NCBI GenBank assembly: GCA_051453625.1
Contig: JBOZIK010000001.1
Location: 76,282,280 to 76,336,387, forward strand
DNA from: Welwitschia mirabilis
Lineage: Eukaryota; Gnetophyta; Gnetopsida; Welwitschiales
Length of the DNA stretch: 54,108 nt
Direction: 5' to 3'
This document shows positions 10,785-23,496 of this stretch, one piece after another. The translations under genes and the position numbers were made by a program. Position 1 is the first letter of the stretch. Each line of letters opens with the position of its first letter. The notes below the pieces were generated by a model that saw only the letters and a list, made by a program, of their open reading frames with translations, was not told where the DNA came from and did not search any database.

Positions 10785-13351
10785 TCTAACACCCTAGCTT
10801 TAATTATCCTAATTAATCATAATTGTTTTTTAGCATTAATAAGTAACATGCATAATGGAACCTAGGATCAAATCCTATTTAGATCCTATTAAAATATTAT
10901 AAGATTTAAAATAATTAGATAACATAATTTTTACTTAACTATAGATGCTTTTGGTTTGAATATAATAATGATGTCAAAATTGTATCCTTTATTTATTTCT
11001 AATTTTTTCTCACCACATAAAGATATCTCGTATAAAGTTAACGAGATGTTAATGTGTTTTATCACATATATTGGATAAGTTTTAGGATAGTACCTAACCA
11101 ATATCATAAAAGGCTACATCTCCCATTAAGGACATTCTAACTTGATATTTAGCCACCCTCTAATTATGAGTTTGTACTACTTTAGGTTCTGTACTATACA
11201 AACATGGTTGGAATCAACTCTATAGGCTTAAGCTTCATCTTGATAAACCATTAATATAGGTGATAGGTAGTTTATAAGGTTAATGCATGCCTAGAAGTAA
11301 ACCATGCTTCCTTGAAGCATGTCAAGATGGTGTAACACAATCCTTTAATACTAAGGGCTTAAGATATTAAGTTGAAGTAAATCCTTACATGGGGAGGATA
11401 GGAGAGTTATGATCAAATCCACTTTCAAAAAGGTTTATAAATAAAAGTATAATACAACTCACCTTGATGATGAAATCCAAGTATGGAAATGAATAATTAT
11501 TAAGATTTTCTTAGTTTAGTTCAATGCATACACTATACAAATGAAAGCATACAATATGTGGATATTTAGTGGATAGTTTATCTAATAAAAATAATTCTAA
11601 TCATCATTGGGTTTATTTTAAGAAAACAATAATACAGAAGAAAAATAGAACATGTAAGAATCTTTTTGATTTTACATAAATAAAAATCATACATTTTCAA
11701 TGTGTAAGAATGAAAATGAATGAAAGAAATCATCTCCATATTTTTCTACATTATAGTAATTTATTTCAATTAAAAGACATTAATACATCTAAGTTATATT
11801 ATAAAATCATGCTCCATTTATGGAAATAATCCAACTTCAAAACCCCCTTTATAATTTCTAAGTGTTTATATCAAAATAAAGTTAAGTAAAATATAGGTAT
11901 ATTTTAGTATAAACAAGAATCAATAAAGTTAATTGATTAGGCCACCCAACTGTATGATTATTAAGAGCCAACCCTAATGTTTATGCTTGAAAGTAAAGAA
12001 TAAGAGCCTAAATTTTCATAAATAGTATGTAAAAATGATATAAAAAGAAATTTAATTTAATTAAAAACCATATATAGTATTTAAAATAATTTTTTACTTC
12101 TATTAGATAATTTTCTATAATTATTAAAATTGATTATTTTTTTTTAGTTTTTAAAAGGCATTAAAACTAAAAATTTCTAATTAATTATTTAAAATTTAGA
12201 AATAAATTAGACTTAAGTTTCTTAAACTTAATGCATTATATTATCCTTAAGAACTAATTTTAATAAATTTAAGTTAGTTTACATATATCATATAGGTTTA
12301 ACTCTAAATTATAAAAACTACCTAAATTTTGGAATTGCTAAACTAATACCCTTTACTAAAATGGCCATAATGTCTAATCTACTTGGCATTTTTCAATGGG
12401 TAAATACTTTTAGAGATTATTAAATTCTATATAATTTCGACTACTCTAATTGTATTAAAAATGTCTAAAAATTGAAACTATTTGGTTGCTATTGTGTGCT
12501 TATAATGTTTGAGTTATTTTTATAAAATAAATTTTAAAAATTATTTTACTCTTAAAAAAAATTCTAAAACTTTTAACTTCTAAACATGATTTTAGACCTA
12601 AAAAAACTATTGTATAAAGTTTTAGTTAATATTACATGAGTTATAAATTTCTTAAATTATGCTTCACTTAGAAAAGATAAATATTATAAATAAACTAAGA
12701 ATAAGAGAACTTATACTATTTTAGAACAAATAAAAATTATTAAATTAACTATTAATTCTAAGGAGGACTGCCTAGCCTAAATAGATCCCTTAGGATAAGA
12801 CTTGTTAACTAATAAGGCTCTAATAAAAATTTGATGTAAAATTCATTTTAACAATAATACAATGCAACATAATAGGGGTACCTAAAATCATAGTGAACCA
12901 CCTCATAACTTGGCCAAAATATCCATTAGACACATAGAAGCTAAGCTTATTAAGAGGTTCCTCAACTCTTTCCCTTACCTTAGTCTACTCTAAGGGGAGG
13001 GAAAAATATTCATTGCATCCCAATCAACTAAGCATGAAAATAAATCCCTCAAATATCTTTCTTATCTTAGTACTAGTCAATGGAGGAAAAAATAAAATAT
13101 CACATTGATACTACAATTATATGCATAGGTATAATGCAAGAAATGGAGCTAAAATTATCTTGAAAGAATAATCTACTTGGAGGAATGAAGATTGATAATT
13201 CTTAAAGGTGATTGATGAAGTACTATGATTTAAGATCATAGCTCCAAGCTCTAATCTCTAAATCCATATTTAAGAGGATTAAAGATTAAGAAGAAATTTT
13301 GATAGCATAAACTTACTTGAATAATTCTAGTTTGAGAAGATAGAAGAGAGT

Positions 13352-13362
13352 TATATTTATAG
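13352..13362 (-). promoter_or_regulatory. TATA box in 3' LTR
   Basis: Minus strand CTATAAATATA, conserved at the same place in the other LTR (22,752-22,763), followed by CT-rich sequence in both. Likely the former Pol II promoter of the element. Confidence 0.6.
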
Positions 13363-14010
13363 AGAAATGACATACTAAAGGTCCTTGATATAATTAGTCA
13401 AAAAACACTTACATCAATTTACCCTAATATAAATAAATCTCTTTTACTTGATAAGATTAATCAATGACAAATTAAATAGACCTTATGTAAAAGTGACATT
13501 GGCATGTAAAGGATAATGCTAAGATTGACAACGGATAAGTTGGATGAGCTTATGTAGAATAACATTAATAATATTAATTAATCAAAAGTTGTAAGATCTT
13601 CTGCAAGAAGTGAAAATAATGTGTGAATGATAAACAAAATCTTAGTTATAACTCATGCACCTAATTTGATTAAGTAATTTTCTTGATTTAATTAATAAGA
13701 TTAATTACATGCATCATTTCACTATGGTAGTTCCTTCTTAATTTATTATGGGCTTATAATCAATCCAAAACATATTTAAAATGCATTGGAAAAAAATGCA
13801 TTAATTTCAAATTTTCCATGTAATACAATAAGAAAAATAATATTCTATGCATAAAGTACTTTCATAAATAACAATAAGGATAAAAGTTATGATATAATAA
13901 ATTTTATTTATTCATCCTTTTTGGTCTATGGATAAGAGTGCATGTCTTTATTCACATGTGTACACTCTTCATGATTCATCATGTTAACAAATAAATTACA
14001 AGAAAGGAAT

Positions 14011-14096
14011 GCCATAATTGAATGTAAGAAAAATGTCATAATGGAATGTAAGAAAATGTCATAATTAAATGTAATAAATTATTATAGTTGAACATA
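14011..14096 (+). repeat. Short tandem repeat in 3' LTR (about 23 bp, four units)
   Basis: Units of the form gtcataattgaatgtaagaa, the last two more diverged. The same four units are in the other LTR at 23,411-23,496, so the array predates insertion. Confidence 0.75.
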
Positions 14097-14574
14097 GTAC
14101 TCACTTATTATTATTTTACTTTTACAGAGTGAATTCAGTTTATTTTTAGATTTGAATGAGGCACATTGATAAATGATTAAAGTAAATATGTAATGTGTCA
14201 TTTTTTAGACATTATTTTACACCTTCATATCAATTTTTCGATTTACCTATTTAACCATGTAAATGACTTGCCTTATCATAAATAGATTTATCTAGTATTA
14301 AAATTCTTGTAATTATCATTATAATTTAAAATAATAAAATTATCCAAAACTAGGATTAATTACTCAAGTAACTTTATGAGTATCTATAATCAAAATATAC
14401 ATCTGACATCTGAAATATTGTATTACATTATTAATTATAACGCTATATATTAATTCTTACTAAAAAAAGCATTTTCATTAAAATTGATATCAAAATTTAT
14501 TACATAATTTAGAGACTCTCATAATCATATTATTATGTTTACTACTTAAAGATTACAATATGTTTATTATAACA

Positions 14575-14587
14575 TCCTCCCCCACTT
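14575..14587 (-). other. Polypurine tract of the Tekay-like element
   Basis: Minus strand AAGTGGGGGAGGA directly before the 3' LTR start TGTTATAAT. It is well preserved; as an all-purine strand its cytosines lie on the opposite strand. Confidence 0.88.
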
Positions 14588-14689
14588 AAAAAGTATTCAC
14601 TCACGAGAATCAAAGTACATAATGATTTGGGAGTCTAAGTTTATATATTATGAGATACAAAAAGACGTAGGTATTAATTGTTCATTGAT

Positions 14690-14841
14690 TCTTCTAACTT
14701 CAAGCAACTTCATCAAAACTATAATTAATCCATTTTATTTTTACTTGATGGATTTTGTTATTCTATAAATTAATAGTTCACTAGTCCAACACCACTTTTA
14801 TCTCCTCTATAGTTAAACAAGTAGGTTTTACCTAAATATGA
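14690..14841 (-). pseudogene. Chromodomain-like tail of integrase
   Basis: Downstream of the integrase on the minus strand one frame reads LTIEEIKVVLD, then a NNKIHQVKIKWINYSFDEVA segment. This fits the plant chromovirus C-terminal module (EEIPV-ILDR, then RNK-IP-VKVLWRNH--EEATWE). In living relatives it directs insertion to chosen chromatin. Two adjacent stops replace the Arg/Gln-type residues after VVLD, and TGA/TAG stand where the Trp-containing end belongs. Confidence 0.72.
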
Positions 14842-14929
14842 GATTAATTTAACGCAATAAGAAGGATATACAACATACTTTTTTAGCATATTTACAAGAA
14901 AAATATTATGCATGTGCAATAATTTAGAA

Positions 14930-15910
14930 GGTAAGAAAGTTTATATACAATAGGTCCAATACATTTTAATATCTAAAATGGTCTAATAAATCTAGGGGCT
15001 AATCTTGATCTCTTAACTAGTTGCATAACTTGCTTCATTGGTGACACCTTGAAAAAGACATGATGATTACCTACACATAATTTAAGTCTTTTCTTTAATG
15101 ATATACATATTTCTTTTACCTATCTATTACTTCCTTTAATCTATTCTGGTTTTCATGTTATTTTCCGTTTCTTGTAAGATTTATGGTCCTATTGTTAATC
15201 TTTCCTTAGGCTTAGTTCAAATAGTTGGTTCTCTACATTTCCTACTATATAAAGCTTCAAATGGATCCTTTTAAATATAACTTTAATAATTATCATTATA
15301 TGCAAATTCCACTAATGGTAGATATTCTTCCCAACTCTTAGGCTTATTAAGAACAAAAGTTCTAAGAAGATCTTATAGAATTTGATTGACTCTTTTTGCC
15401 TAACTATCTATTTGAGAATGAAATGTTGTGCTCATATTTAGCCTAGTTCCTAAAATCAATTTGAGTTATTACCAAAATTTAGAGGTAAGTATTGAATCCA
15501 TGTTAGAAATAATCACTGAGGGTACACTATGCAAATAAATAATAATATAAATGTACACTTTAGCTATATCCGTAGCATTATAAGTAGACTTTACTACAAT
15601 AAAGTGTGTTGACTTAGTTGTTCTATTAATTATAACTATGATTAAGTCATTACCTTTTAGAGTTTTTGAAAATCCTAATACAAAATCCATGCAAATAATA
15701 TCTCATTTTTATTTTAGAACATTATGAGAATAGAATAGTCTTGTTAGATTCCTATGTTCTAGCTTAACCTGCTAATAATTTAGACACTTTGATATAAACT
15801 CTACTATATCCTTATTCATTCCTAGTCATCAAAATTTTTTCTTCATATTTTAATGTATTTTTATTCCTCTAGGATGACCTAATATTAGAGAATTATGAAA
15901 TTCAAACATT
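14930..15910 (-). pseudogene. Ty3/gypsy integrase remnant
   Basis: Reading down the minus strand: an HHCC zinc-binding region at about 15,910-15,720 (GMNKDIVEFISKCLNY, with Tyr for a Cys); then the catalytic core start in 15,690-15,469 (MDFVLGFSKTLKGNDLI, then STHFIVVKSTYNATDIAKVY and SVIISNMDS). The second catalytic Asp context (normally SDRD) is eroded to SNMD. Next come HHVFFKVSPMKQVM at about 15,040 and the GPF/Y region at about 14,990 (APRFIRPF, then GPIVYKLS). All three integrase domains are present in order but broken by stops and frameshifts. Confidence 0.9.
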
Positions 15911-16271
15911 AGCATTTATCTGATTTCATCTACATTAGGAATCAAGAATCTTCTATTAAATTTAATAATACCTTTTGAATTAATATTAAAGTCTCCTAAA
16001 TCTCTTAATTTTTCTAATTAATACTTTAATTTTTAATAATTTTTATCTTTATTTTCGTCCTTTGTAATGATAATAGGTATTTTTATTTAAATTTCCATAA
16101 TTATTTTGAGATAGCTATGTTTATTAAGATCATCTATGACTTTATTTCCTTTGCCCTCACAGTATAAAATTTCAAGTTCAAAAGCACACAAACATTTCAT
16201 CAATTTTCTTTACCTAAGGTTTAAGTTTGGTAGTTCAAAATGTATTTTAAACTCTTTTGATTTTTTTAAAC

Positions 16272-16520
16272 TTAAAATTTAATATTATAAAAATAGTACT
16301 TCCATAACTTAAAGGCAAATATTACTATAGCTAATTTAAGATCATGAATAGGGTAGTTTTTCTTATGTGTCTTAAGTTTTCTTGATTCATAGGCTATTAC
16401 TATTTTATTTTGTTCAAGAATAGATTCAAAACCTCCTGATGCATCAATATAAACTAAAACGATCTCAGAATCATCTAACATTACTAAAACTAGAGCATTA
16501 GTTAAACACTCTTTAAGATG
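16272..16520 (-). pseudogene. Ty3/gypsy RNase H remnant
   Basis: A 69-codon open stretch (16,481-16,272) reads VLVYIDASGG, then VIAYESRKLKTHKKNYPIHD and LAIVIFAFKLWKYYFYNIKF. It is close to the gypsy RNase H consensus (TDAS--G, IAYASRKLK-HE-NYP-HDLEL). The Asp of the DAS motif is kept, as is the HDL motif; the Glu of HDLEL is Lys (G to A). It lies between RT and integrase. Confidence 0.9.
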
Positions 16521-16559
16521 GTCAAAGGATTATTGACATGTTTTTGTCTATTGAAACTC

Positions 16560-17245
16560 TTTATTTTTGTTTAAAAGACTTGTTAAAGAAGAAGCTATAT
16601 TAGCAAATTTAAATATGAATTAATGATAGCTTCTAGAAAGGCTAAAAAAGCTTCTAACTTATGTAATAGTTGTAGGTGTTGTCCATTCCATAATTACCTT
16701 AACTCTATTGGGATCTACTAAAATACATTACGTAGATAATATAACTCAATAACTGAATAGATTCCTTTTAGAAAGAACATTTTTTTATGTTAGTATATAT
16801 TTCATAATTTCTTAAGATATATAAGACTATTCTTAAGGATCTCATATGTTCCTCATAATACTTAGAATAAATAAGAATGTTATCAATAAATACAATTACA
16901 ATTGCAAAGGAATTAGGATATGTTTAGAATATGTAATTAATAAGACTCATGAATACCATAGAAGTATTACTTAAAACCAAATGACATTATAGTGAATTCA
17001 TAATTTCCATACTAATTTCTGAAGGCTATTTATCTTCTTTCTTAGTTTAAACTTGATGATGTTTGAATTTTCAGTTACTTTGGAAAATACCTAAGCTTTC
17101 TTGAGTTGGTCAAAGAGGTCATCTATTCTTGGTAATAAATACTTGTTATTCATTATAACTTTATTTAACTATCTATAATTAATACACAACCTAAGTGTTC
17201 CATCCGTTTGATTTACAAATAATATTAGTGCATCCCATGGCGATA
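16560..17245 (-). pseudogene. Ty3/gypsy reverse transcriptase remnant
   Basis: Minus strand: SPWDALILFVNQTDGTLRLC, then INYR*LNKV, NNKYLLPRIDDLFDQLKKA and VFSKV. The active-site box at 16,861-16,902 reads VFIDNILIYSK, where the second catalytic Asp of FIDD has become Asn (GAT to AAT). Stops sit at Gln/Trp-type codons. The order with RNase H and integrase downstream is Ty3/gypsy. Confidence 0.9.
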
Positions 17246-17955
17246 TACTAAGACAAATAAAATGTATTTGCAGAAGTTATTTAAGCTGAATTTTTAATTA
17301 TTTCATTTATATAGGAGACATTCTATATGAGTTTCTAAAAATAGGTTGAGTTTCCAAAATCAAATTAGTTGCAAAATTAAATTCTCAAATAGGTATCATT
17401 CCTAGTAATTCTATTGTAAATACATCAAGATAATTTTGGATTATTAGTATATTTTCCATTAAAGTTTCTCCTTTTTTTATATTAGATGATTTTAGACAAA
17501 ACATATAAACTAATCATATCTTTTTAATTTTTCCTCTTTATATGCTTGGATTTAATCAATTTTGTTATATATTATTTATATTAACCTTGAAAAGTTATTC
17601 TTTGTTTATGGTTTAGTACCTCTATTTGACACTTCTTAAAATTTATAACTGCCTTATCCTACATCAATCAATTCATGTTTAACATAACATCATATTTTCT
17701 TGAATTGCTAACAACTAGTTAAATCTAAAAATTTCACCCACTTATAGATAAAGTACAATTTTAAAATTAATGATTAACCTTATTTATGGACTCATTTGTA
17801 AGTTTTATGCGTCCTTTAATTTGGGTACAACATAATTTTTTGTCTAAAATAACTATAAAGATATAAAGAAATGAGTTACTCTATAATTCAATAAAATAAT
17901 TATATTTGTATTATTAAGTAAAGATTTACCTTCTATAACTGAGCTTTAAAATTGT
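17246..17955 (-). pseudogene. Expected protease/linker region, not resolved
   Basis: By position between gag and RT this should hold the aspartic protease, but I could not place a D-S/T-G-A active site with confidence. Confidence 0.4.
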
Positions 17956-19112
17956 ACCTCTTGATTATCTTTTATTTCTTGAAGTTATCTAATTGGTTAT
18001 TGAATAGGGTGCAATCTTTGAGGATTTTCTGATTGTTGTCTAAGTTGGTTCTTACTAAGTAATGAATATTCTTTAACCTAGTGGATTCCTTTATAATTAA
18101 AGCATTGAAAGGCATTATCAGACTAACCTTGATAATGAGTTTGGCTAGGATTTTTCTTAAAATTAGATCTTTGTGATTGATTTATTATATGAATTTAACT
18201 AGGAACATTTCAATTCCTCTTGAATGGTACATGCTTATTTTGGTTAAAATTATTACTTTTATTGTTATTAATAGAAACATTACTCCTATTGAAATTTTAA
18301 TTCTTATTGCAATGAGACATATGTAGGTGATGTCCCTTAAAGCTAGAATCCTTAGGAGGAATTTGTTTCTTACATTCTTATTATATTTACCAATTTTGAT
18401 CTACTATTTTTTATTTCTCTATAGCCTCAACTAATACTCTAGATTGAAACATAGATACCTTAGCAGTAACAAAAGGAAGAAAACCATCAATGAAAAACTT
18501 TTCTTTTACTTATTCATTAAGTGTATGCACTACATATCTTAATTGTTACATAAATTTACATTCATGAGAAGTTATGTTTACATTATGATCTTGTCTAAGA
18601 TTGTAGAATTCAATAATATTTTGATAAATGTAAAATTAAGTGATATACTTTTCCTTAAATATGTGCTCAAATGCTTCCTATGAAAGTGCCACCTCATTTA
18701 ACTTTGTCATCTTTGTTTTCTACCATAAGTTAGCTTCTCCTTATAACATGTAGATAGCTCAAGAAGTCTTTTCATACTCATCACATCTTAAGGTTCATAA
18801 CCTTTTCAACATCACTTAGCCAAGATTCTGATTGTGATGGATCTAAAAATCCTATAATAAATGTTTGAATTAACTTTCTCATATTAACATACTTATTAGA
18901 TTGATTAGTACCATTATCATTTGTAATTTTTGACCTTGATTTACTGCGTATGATATAAATTGAATGAATGCATTCATTAATGCTTTAAGATTATGAGTGA
19001 TGGGATGTCAATTTCTATCATTATTCTATTTATTACTCCTTGAGTTGTTTTGATGTTGACTAGTTGATGTAATTGAATTAGCCTCAAGACTTGTTTGATG
19101 ACGGTGAGCCAT
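17956..19112 (-). pseudogene. Ty3/gypsy gag remnant with zinc knuckle
   Basis: One frame can be followed from ATG at 19,112 (MAHRHQTSLEANS) for most of 1.1 kb, broken mainly by TAG, TAA and TGA codons. The Retrotrans_gag core is clear: SWAIYMLQGEANLW-like, EAFEHIFKEKYIT, then IIEFYNLRQDHNVNITSHEC and EKFFIDGFLPFV. A CCHC knuckle follows at about 18,070-18,110, spelled C-F-N-Y-K-G-I-H with Tyr for the second Cys. An out-of-phase open stretch at 18,977-19,216 covers the N-terminus but is not the gag frame. The product formed the particle that packages element RNA. It follows the PBS by about 1.1 kb of leader. Confidence 0.88.
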
Positions 19113-20181
19113 TTAGAAGGAGTGGAAAATGTTATTAGATTTGGTTGATAATAGAATAAATATGATATTAAAATTTGAAGTTCGTTTGGTCTTAATAAAT
19201 ATTGTGTTATAATCACTAGGTAATTAATTTTAATTAAATAATTAAGTTAAATTCTCTTCAACTCTTAAAAGGAAATTTGTTCTATTAGACTTAAAAGTTA
19301 TTAATATGGGTTACAATTATAAAGAACAGGGGCATTATATAATTGATTATTTAGTTAATATTAACTAAATAAAGTTTATAATTCATTCATTATTTTTAAA
19401 TGGTATATATACTTATGATATATTCATTTATGTTTTTGTTAAAATAATCAAGATTTATAAGGTATCATATGAGATTATGAGTTTCATGAGTAAAAAGCGT
19501 TATCCCTATCAATGAAGTAATAAAGTTATTAAAGTTCTAATTAAGCCCTAATTATATATTTAAGATTGCTTAAGATTTAGAGTTAGCATAAATGTAATTA
19601 AATTAATGATTATTTAAAGATTGAGATTATCATTAGTATAATTAACATTATGATTAATTGATCGTTATGATGTTTATATATATAATTATTTAGTAACTAG
19701 GATTATTATGAGCATAATTACTACAAAGATATTAAGGTTAGCATGAGTGTAATTTAGTTAATCATTTATGGGTTTGATTAATCATTAAATTAATGATTAT
19801 TTAAGGTTAGAACCATCATGGATACAATTAAATTCATGATTATTTAAGGATTAGGATTATTACAAATATGATTAACCTTATTTTCCTTAGAAAATGGTGA
19901 TTAACTTAAATATAATTAACTTTAAGATGATTCACAAAATATAATTATAATAGGTATAATTAACTTAATGATGATTTAATAATTAAGGTAGCTATAAATA
20001 TAATTAACTCTATAATTATTTATGACTTAGAATGCTTATAGATAATTAATTCCATAATTACTTTAGGAATAAGAATTACGATGAATATATTCTTTCCAAG
20101 TTAATTATCAATTAAGTTTACAATCGATGTAATTAAATTTATTTCACGTAATTAACATAGAAATTATTTAAGTTAACCTAA
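19113..20181 (-). other. 5' leader of the Tekay-like element
   Basis: Non-coding stretch between PBS and gag, very A+T-rich, with loosely repeated words such as gattatttaaggatta, tataattaact and taggattat. No gene seen. Confidence 0.6.
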
Positions 20182-20193
20182 GCTCTAATACTA
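20182..20193 (-). other. Primer-binding site (initiator tRNA-Met type)
   Basis: Minus strand TAGTATTAGAGC, followed by TTAGG, three bases inside the 5' LTR. It equals the common plant PBS TGGTATCAGAGC except for one G-to-A and one C-to-T change. Confidence 0.88.
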
Positions 20194-22589
20194 TTATGTA
20201 ATATCCTAACTTTAATTATCGTAATTAATCATAATTATTTTAACATTAATAACTGACATGTACAATGGAACCTAGGATCAAAACCTATTTAAAATCTATT
20301 AAAACATTCCAAAGTTTAAAATAATTAGATAACATAATTATTATTTGACTATAGACAATTTTGGTTTTCATAGAATAACAATGTCAAAATTGTATCCTAT
20401 ATTTATTTCTAACTTTTGTTTTCATTACATAAATATATCTTATATAAATTTAATGGGATGTTAATTTTCTTTATCACATCTAAAGGATAAGTTTTACGAT
20501 GTTGCCTAACTAATACAACAAAAGTTTACATCTCTTATTAATGGCATTTTAACTCAATATCTAGCCACCCTCTAGAGGTAAGTTAATTCTACTTTAGGTT
20601 CTAAACTATAAATTAGGCTCATCTTCATAAGCTTAAATTTTATCCTAATATACCCATAATATAGGTAACAAATGGTATGTGATATGGATGCATGCTTACA
20701 AGTAACTTTCCCTTAAAGCATTGCAAGATGGTGCAACATGATCTTTTGACACTAAGGACTTGAGATATTAAGTTGGAGTAAGTCCATGTATGGGTAGGGT
20801 AGGAGAGTAGTGATCAAATCCACTTCCAAAAGGCTTTATAAATAAGAATGTAATGCACTCCACCTTGGTAATGAAATCCAACCATGAGGATAAATAATTA
20901 TTAATATTATATTGGTTTAGTTGAATAAATAAATTCTACAAATGCAAGCATATAATATGTGAATATTTAATAGATTGTTTACCTAGTAAAAATAATTCTA
21001 ATAATCCTTGGGTTTATTTTAAGATAATAATCATATAGAAGATAAATAGAACATATAAGCATATTTTGATTTCAAATAAAGGAAAATCATACATCTTCAA
21101 TGTGTAATAATAAAACTAAATGAAAAAACATCTCTCATTTTTATACATTATAGTAATTCATTTCAAATAATACACATTAATACATCCAAGTTATATTATA
21201 AAAATGAACTCCATTAATGGGATTAAGCCAACTTCTAAACCTCCTTTATAATTTCTAAGTATCTATATCAAAATAAAGTAAAGTATAATATATGTATACT
21301 TTAATAAAAAGAAGCAATAATGAAGCTAATTAATTGGGCCATATAATTGTAGAATTATTAAGTAGATAACTCTAATGTTTATGCTTGAAAGACATGAATA
21401 AGAGCATAAATTCTAATAAATATTACATAAAAATAATAAAAAATAAATTTAACTTAACTATAAATCATGTATAATACTTAAAATAATTTTGTACTTGCAT
21501 GACATAATTTTCTATAATTTTTAAAATTAATTATAGGTTTTCTTAGCTTTTAAAAAAATTAGAACTATAATTTTCTAATTATTTATTTAGCAATGTAAAA
21601 ATAAATTAGACTTAATTTTTTTAAAGTAGACTCATTATAATATCCTTAAAAAGTAATTTTAAAAATTTAAGTTAGTCTATAATGTTTAATCTTCTTGGAA
21701 TTACTAAACTAATACCCTTCACTAAAATGGCTATAATGTTTTATCTTCTTGGAGTTTTTTAATAAGTACATACTTTTTAGAAAGATTATTAAATTCCCTA
21801 CAAGTTAAACTCTAGACCCAAAACTTTATATAAATTCTAGAAATTAAAACTTTTTGCTTACTATTTTTTGCTTATAATTTTTGAGTTATTTTCATAAAAT
21901 AAATTTTAAAATTTTACTCTAATAAAATGTTATTTTAAAAATTTTATGTTTCTAACATGATGTTAGGAAAAAAAAATTTAATAAAGTTTTACTTAATATT
22001 AAATGATTTGTGACTTTATTAAGTTATAGTTCACTTTAAAAAAAAAGTAAACTTTAAACCAACTAATAATAAGAGAATTCATATAAATTAACTATGACTT
22101 CATAATAAAAATATATATTTTAGATATATGAAATATAATTAGAAATAATATAAACTCATCCTACTATAATGAATAATGCATTAATACCATAAGCCTTGGG
22201 ATTTTTTAAGAAGTAGTGCCTAGCCTAAATAGATTCTTCAGGATTATACATATTCACCCTAATAAAACTCTAATGCAAATCTAATGTAAAATGCATTTTA
22301 ATAATAATACAATGCAACATGACATGGGTACCTAAAATCATATTAAATCCCCTAGTCACTTAGAAAAATTATTCATTGGTCATCCTATTAACTAATATGC
22401 AAAGAGATCCCCCAAATATCTCCCTTATCTTAGTATCGGCCAATGGAAGGGAAAAACACAATATTACATTAATACTATAATCATTTGCATAGGTCTAATG
22501 CATGAAATGAAGCTAAAATTTTTATGAAAGAAAATTCTAGTGGGAGAAAATAAGATTAATGATTTTTAAAGAAGATTGATAAACTACTA

Positions 22590-22668
22590 AGCTTCAAGAT
22601 CCCAGCTCCAAGCTTGCAAGATCTAAGCTACAAGATCCAAGCTTCATGCTTCAAGCTCCAACTTCACA
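22590..22668 (+). repeat. Degenerate caagatccaagctt repeat, only in this LTR
   Basis: Several imperfect copies of a caagatccaagctt-like word follow each other here. The matching place in the other LTR (about 13,230-13,266) has only one or two copies (gatcatagctccaagctc). Confidence 0.65.
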
Positions 22669-22751
22669 CTCAAAACAATGAAAGAATAAGAAGAAATTAT
22701 GGTAGTATAAACTTGCTTAAAGAATTTGAGTTTGAGAAGAAAGAAGAGGAA

Positions 22752-22763
22752 TATATTTATAAA
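22752..22763 (-). promoter_or_regulatory. TATA box in 5' LTR
   Basis: Minus strand ATTTATAAATAT, at the same place as 13,352-13,362 in the other LTR and in a conserved setting. Confidence 0.6.
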
Positions 22764-23410
22764 TAAATGATATACTAGAAGTCTTTGATATAATTAGTTA
22801 AATACTATCTATATTATTTTACCCATAAGATAAATAAATATCCTTTACTTGATATGATTGACTGATGATAAATTGAATAGACCTTGTGTAAAAGTGACAT
22901 TGACATAATAATGACAATGATAAGATTGATCAATGATAAGTTGGATGATGTTGTGTAGAAGTCACATTGATAATATTAATCAATAAGAAGTGGTAAGAGC
23001 TTATGTAAGAAGTAAAACTGATGTATGAATGACAAAATAAATCTTACTTATAACTTATGTAACTAATTTGGGTTAGTAATTTTCTTTCTTAAATTAATAA
23101 GATTAATTACATGCATCATTTCCTCATGTTAATTCCTTATTAATCCTTCATAGACTTGTAATCAATCCAAGCCATATTTAAAATGCACTAGAGCAAATGC
23201 ACCAATTTTAAAATTGTCATATAACACAATAAAAAAATAATATTTTATGCATAAAGTACTTCCACAAATATCAATAAGGATAAAATTATATTAGAATAAA
23301 TTTTACAAATTTATGCTTCTTAGTTTATGAATAATAATGCATGTTCATATTCCCATGTTTACACTCTTCATGTTCCATCACAATAACAACACAAATTACA
23401 AGAAAGAAAT

Positions 23411-23496
23411 ATCATAATTGAATGTAAGAAAAACATCATAATGGAATGTAAGAAAATGTCATCATTGAATGTAAGAAATTGTCATAGTTGAACATA
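23411..23496 (+). repeat. Short tandem repeat in 5' LTR (four units)
   Basis: Same array as 14,011-14,096: units like tcataattgaatgtaagaaa, with the last ending in tagttgaacatag. Confidence 0.75.

Larger units (their letters stand above)
10785..14574 (-). repeat. 3' LTR of the Tekay-like element
   Basis: 3,790 bp, collinear with 20,197-23,967. The plus-strand left end reads TCTAACACCC (the TG of the terminus has become TC) and the right end is ATTATAACA. It holds a TATA box at 13,352-13,362 and a four-unit short repeat at 14,011-14,096. Confidence 0.9.

Noticed and set aside
18977-19216. 79-codon minus-strand frame over the chromovirus gag start
   Set aside because: It is in a different phase from the gag reading that starts at 19,112 and continues into the conserved core.
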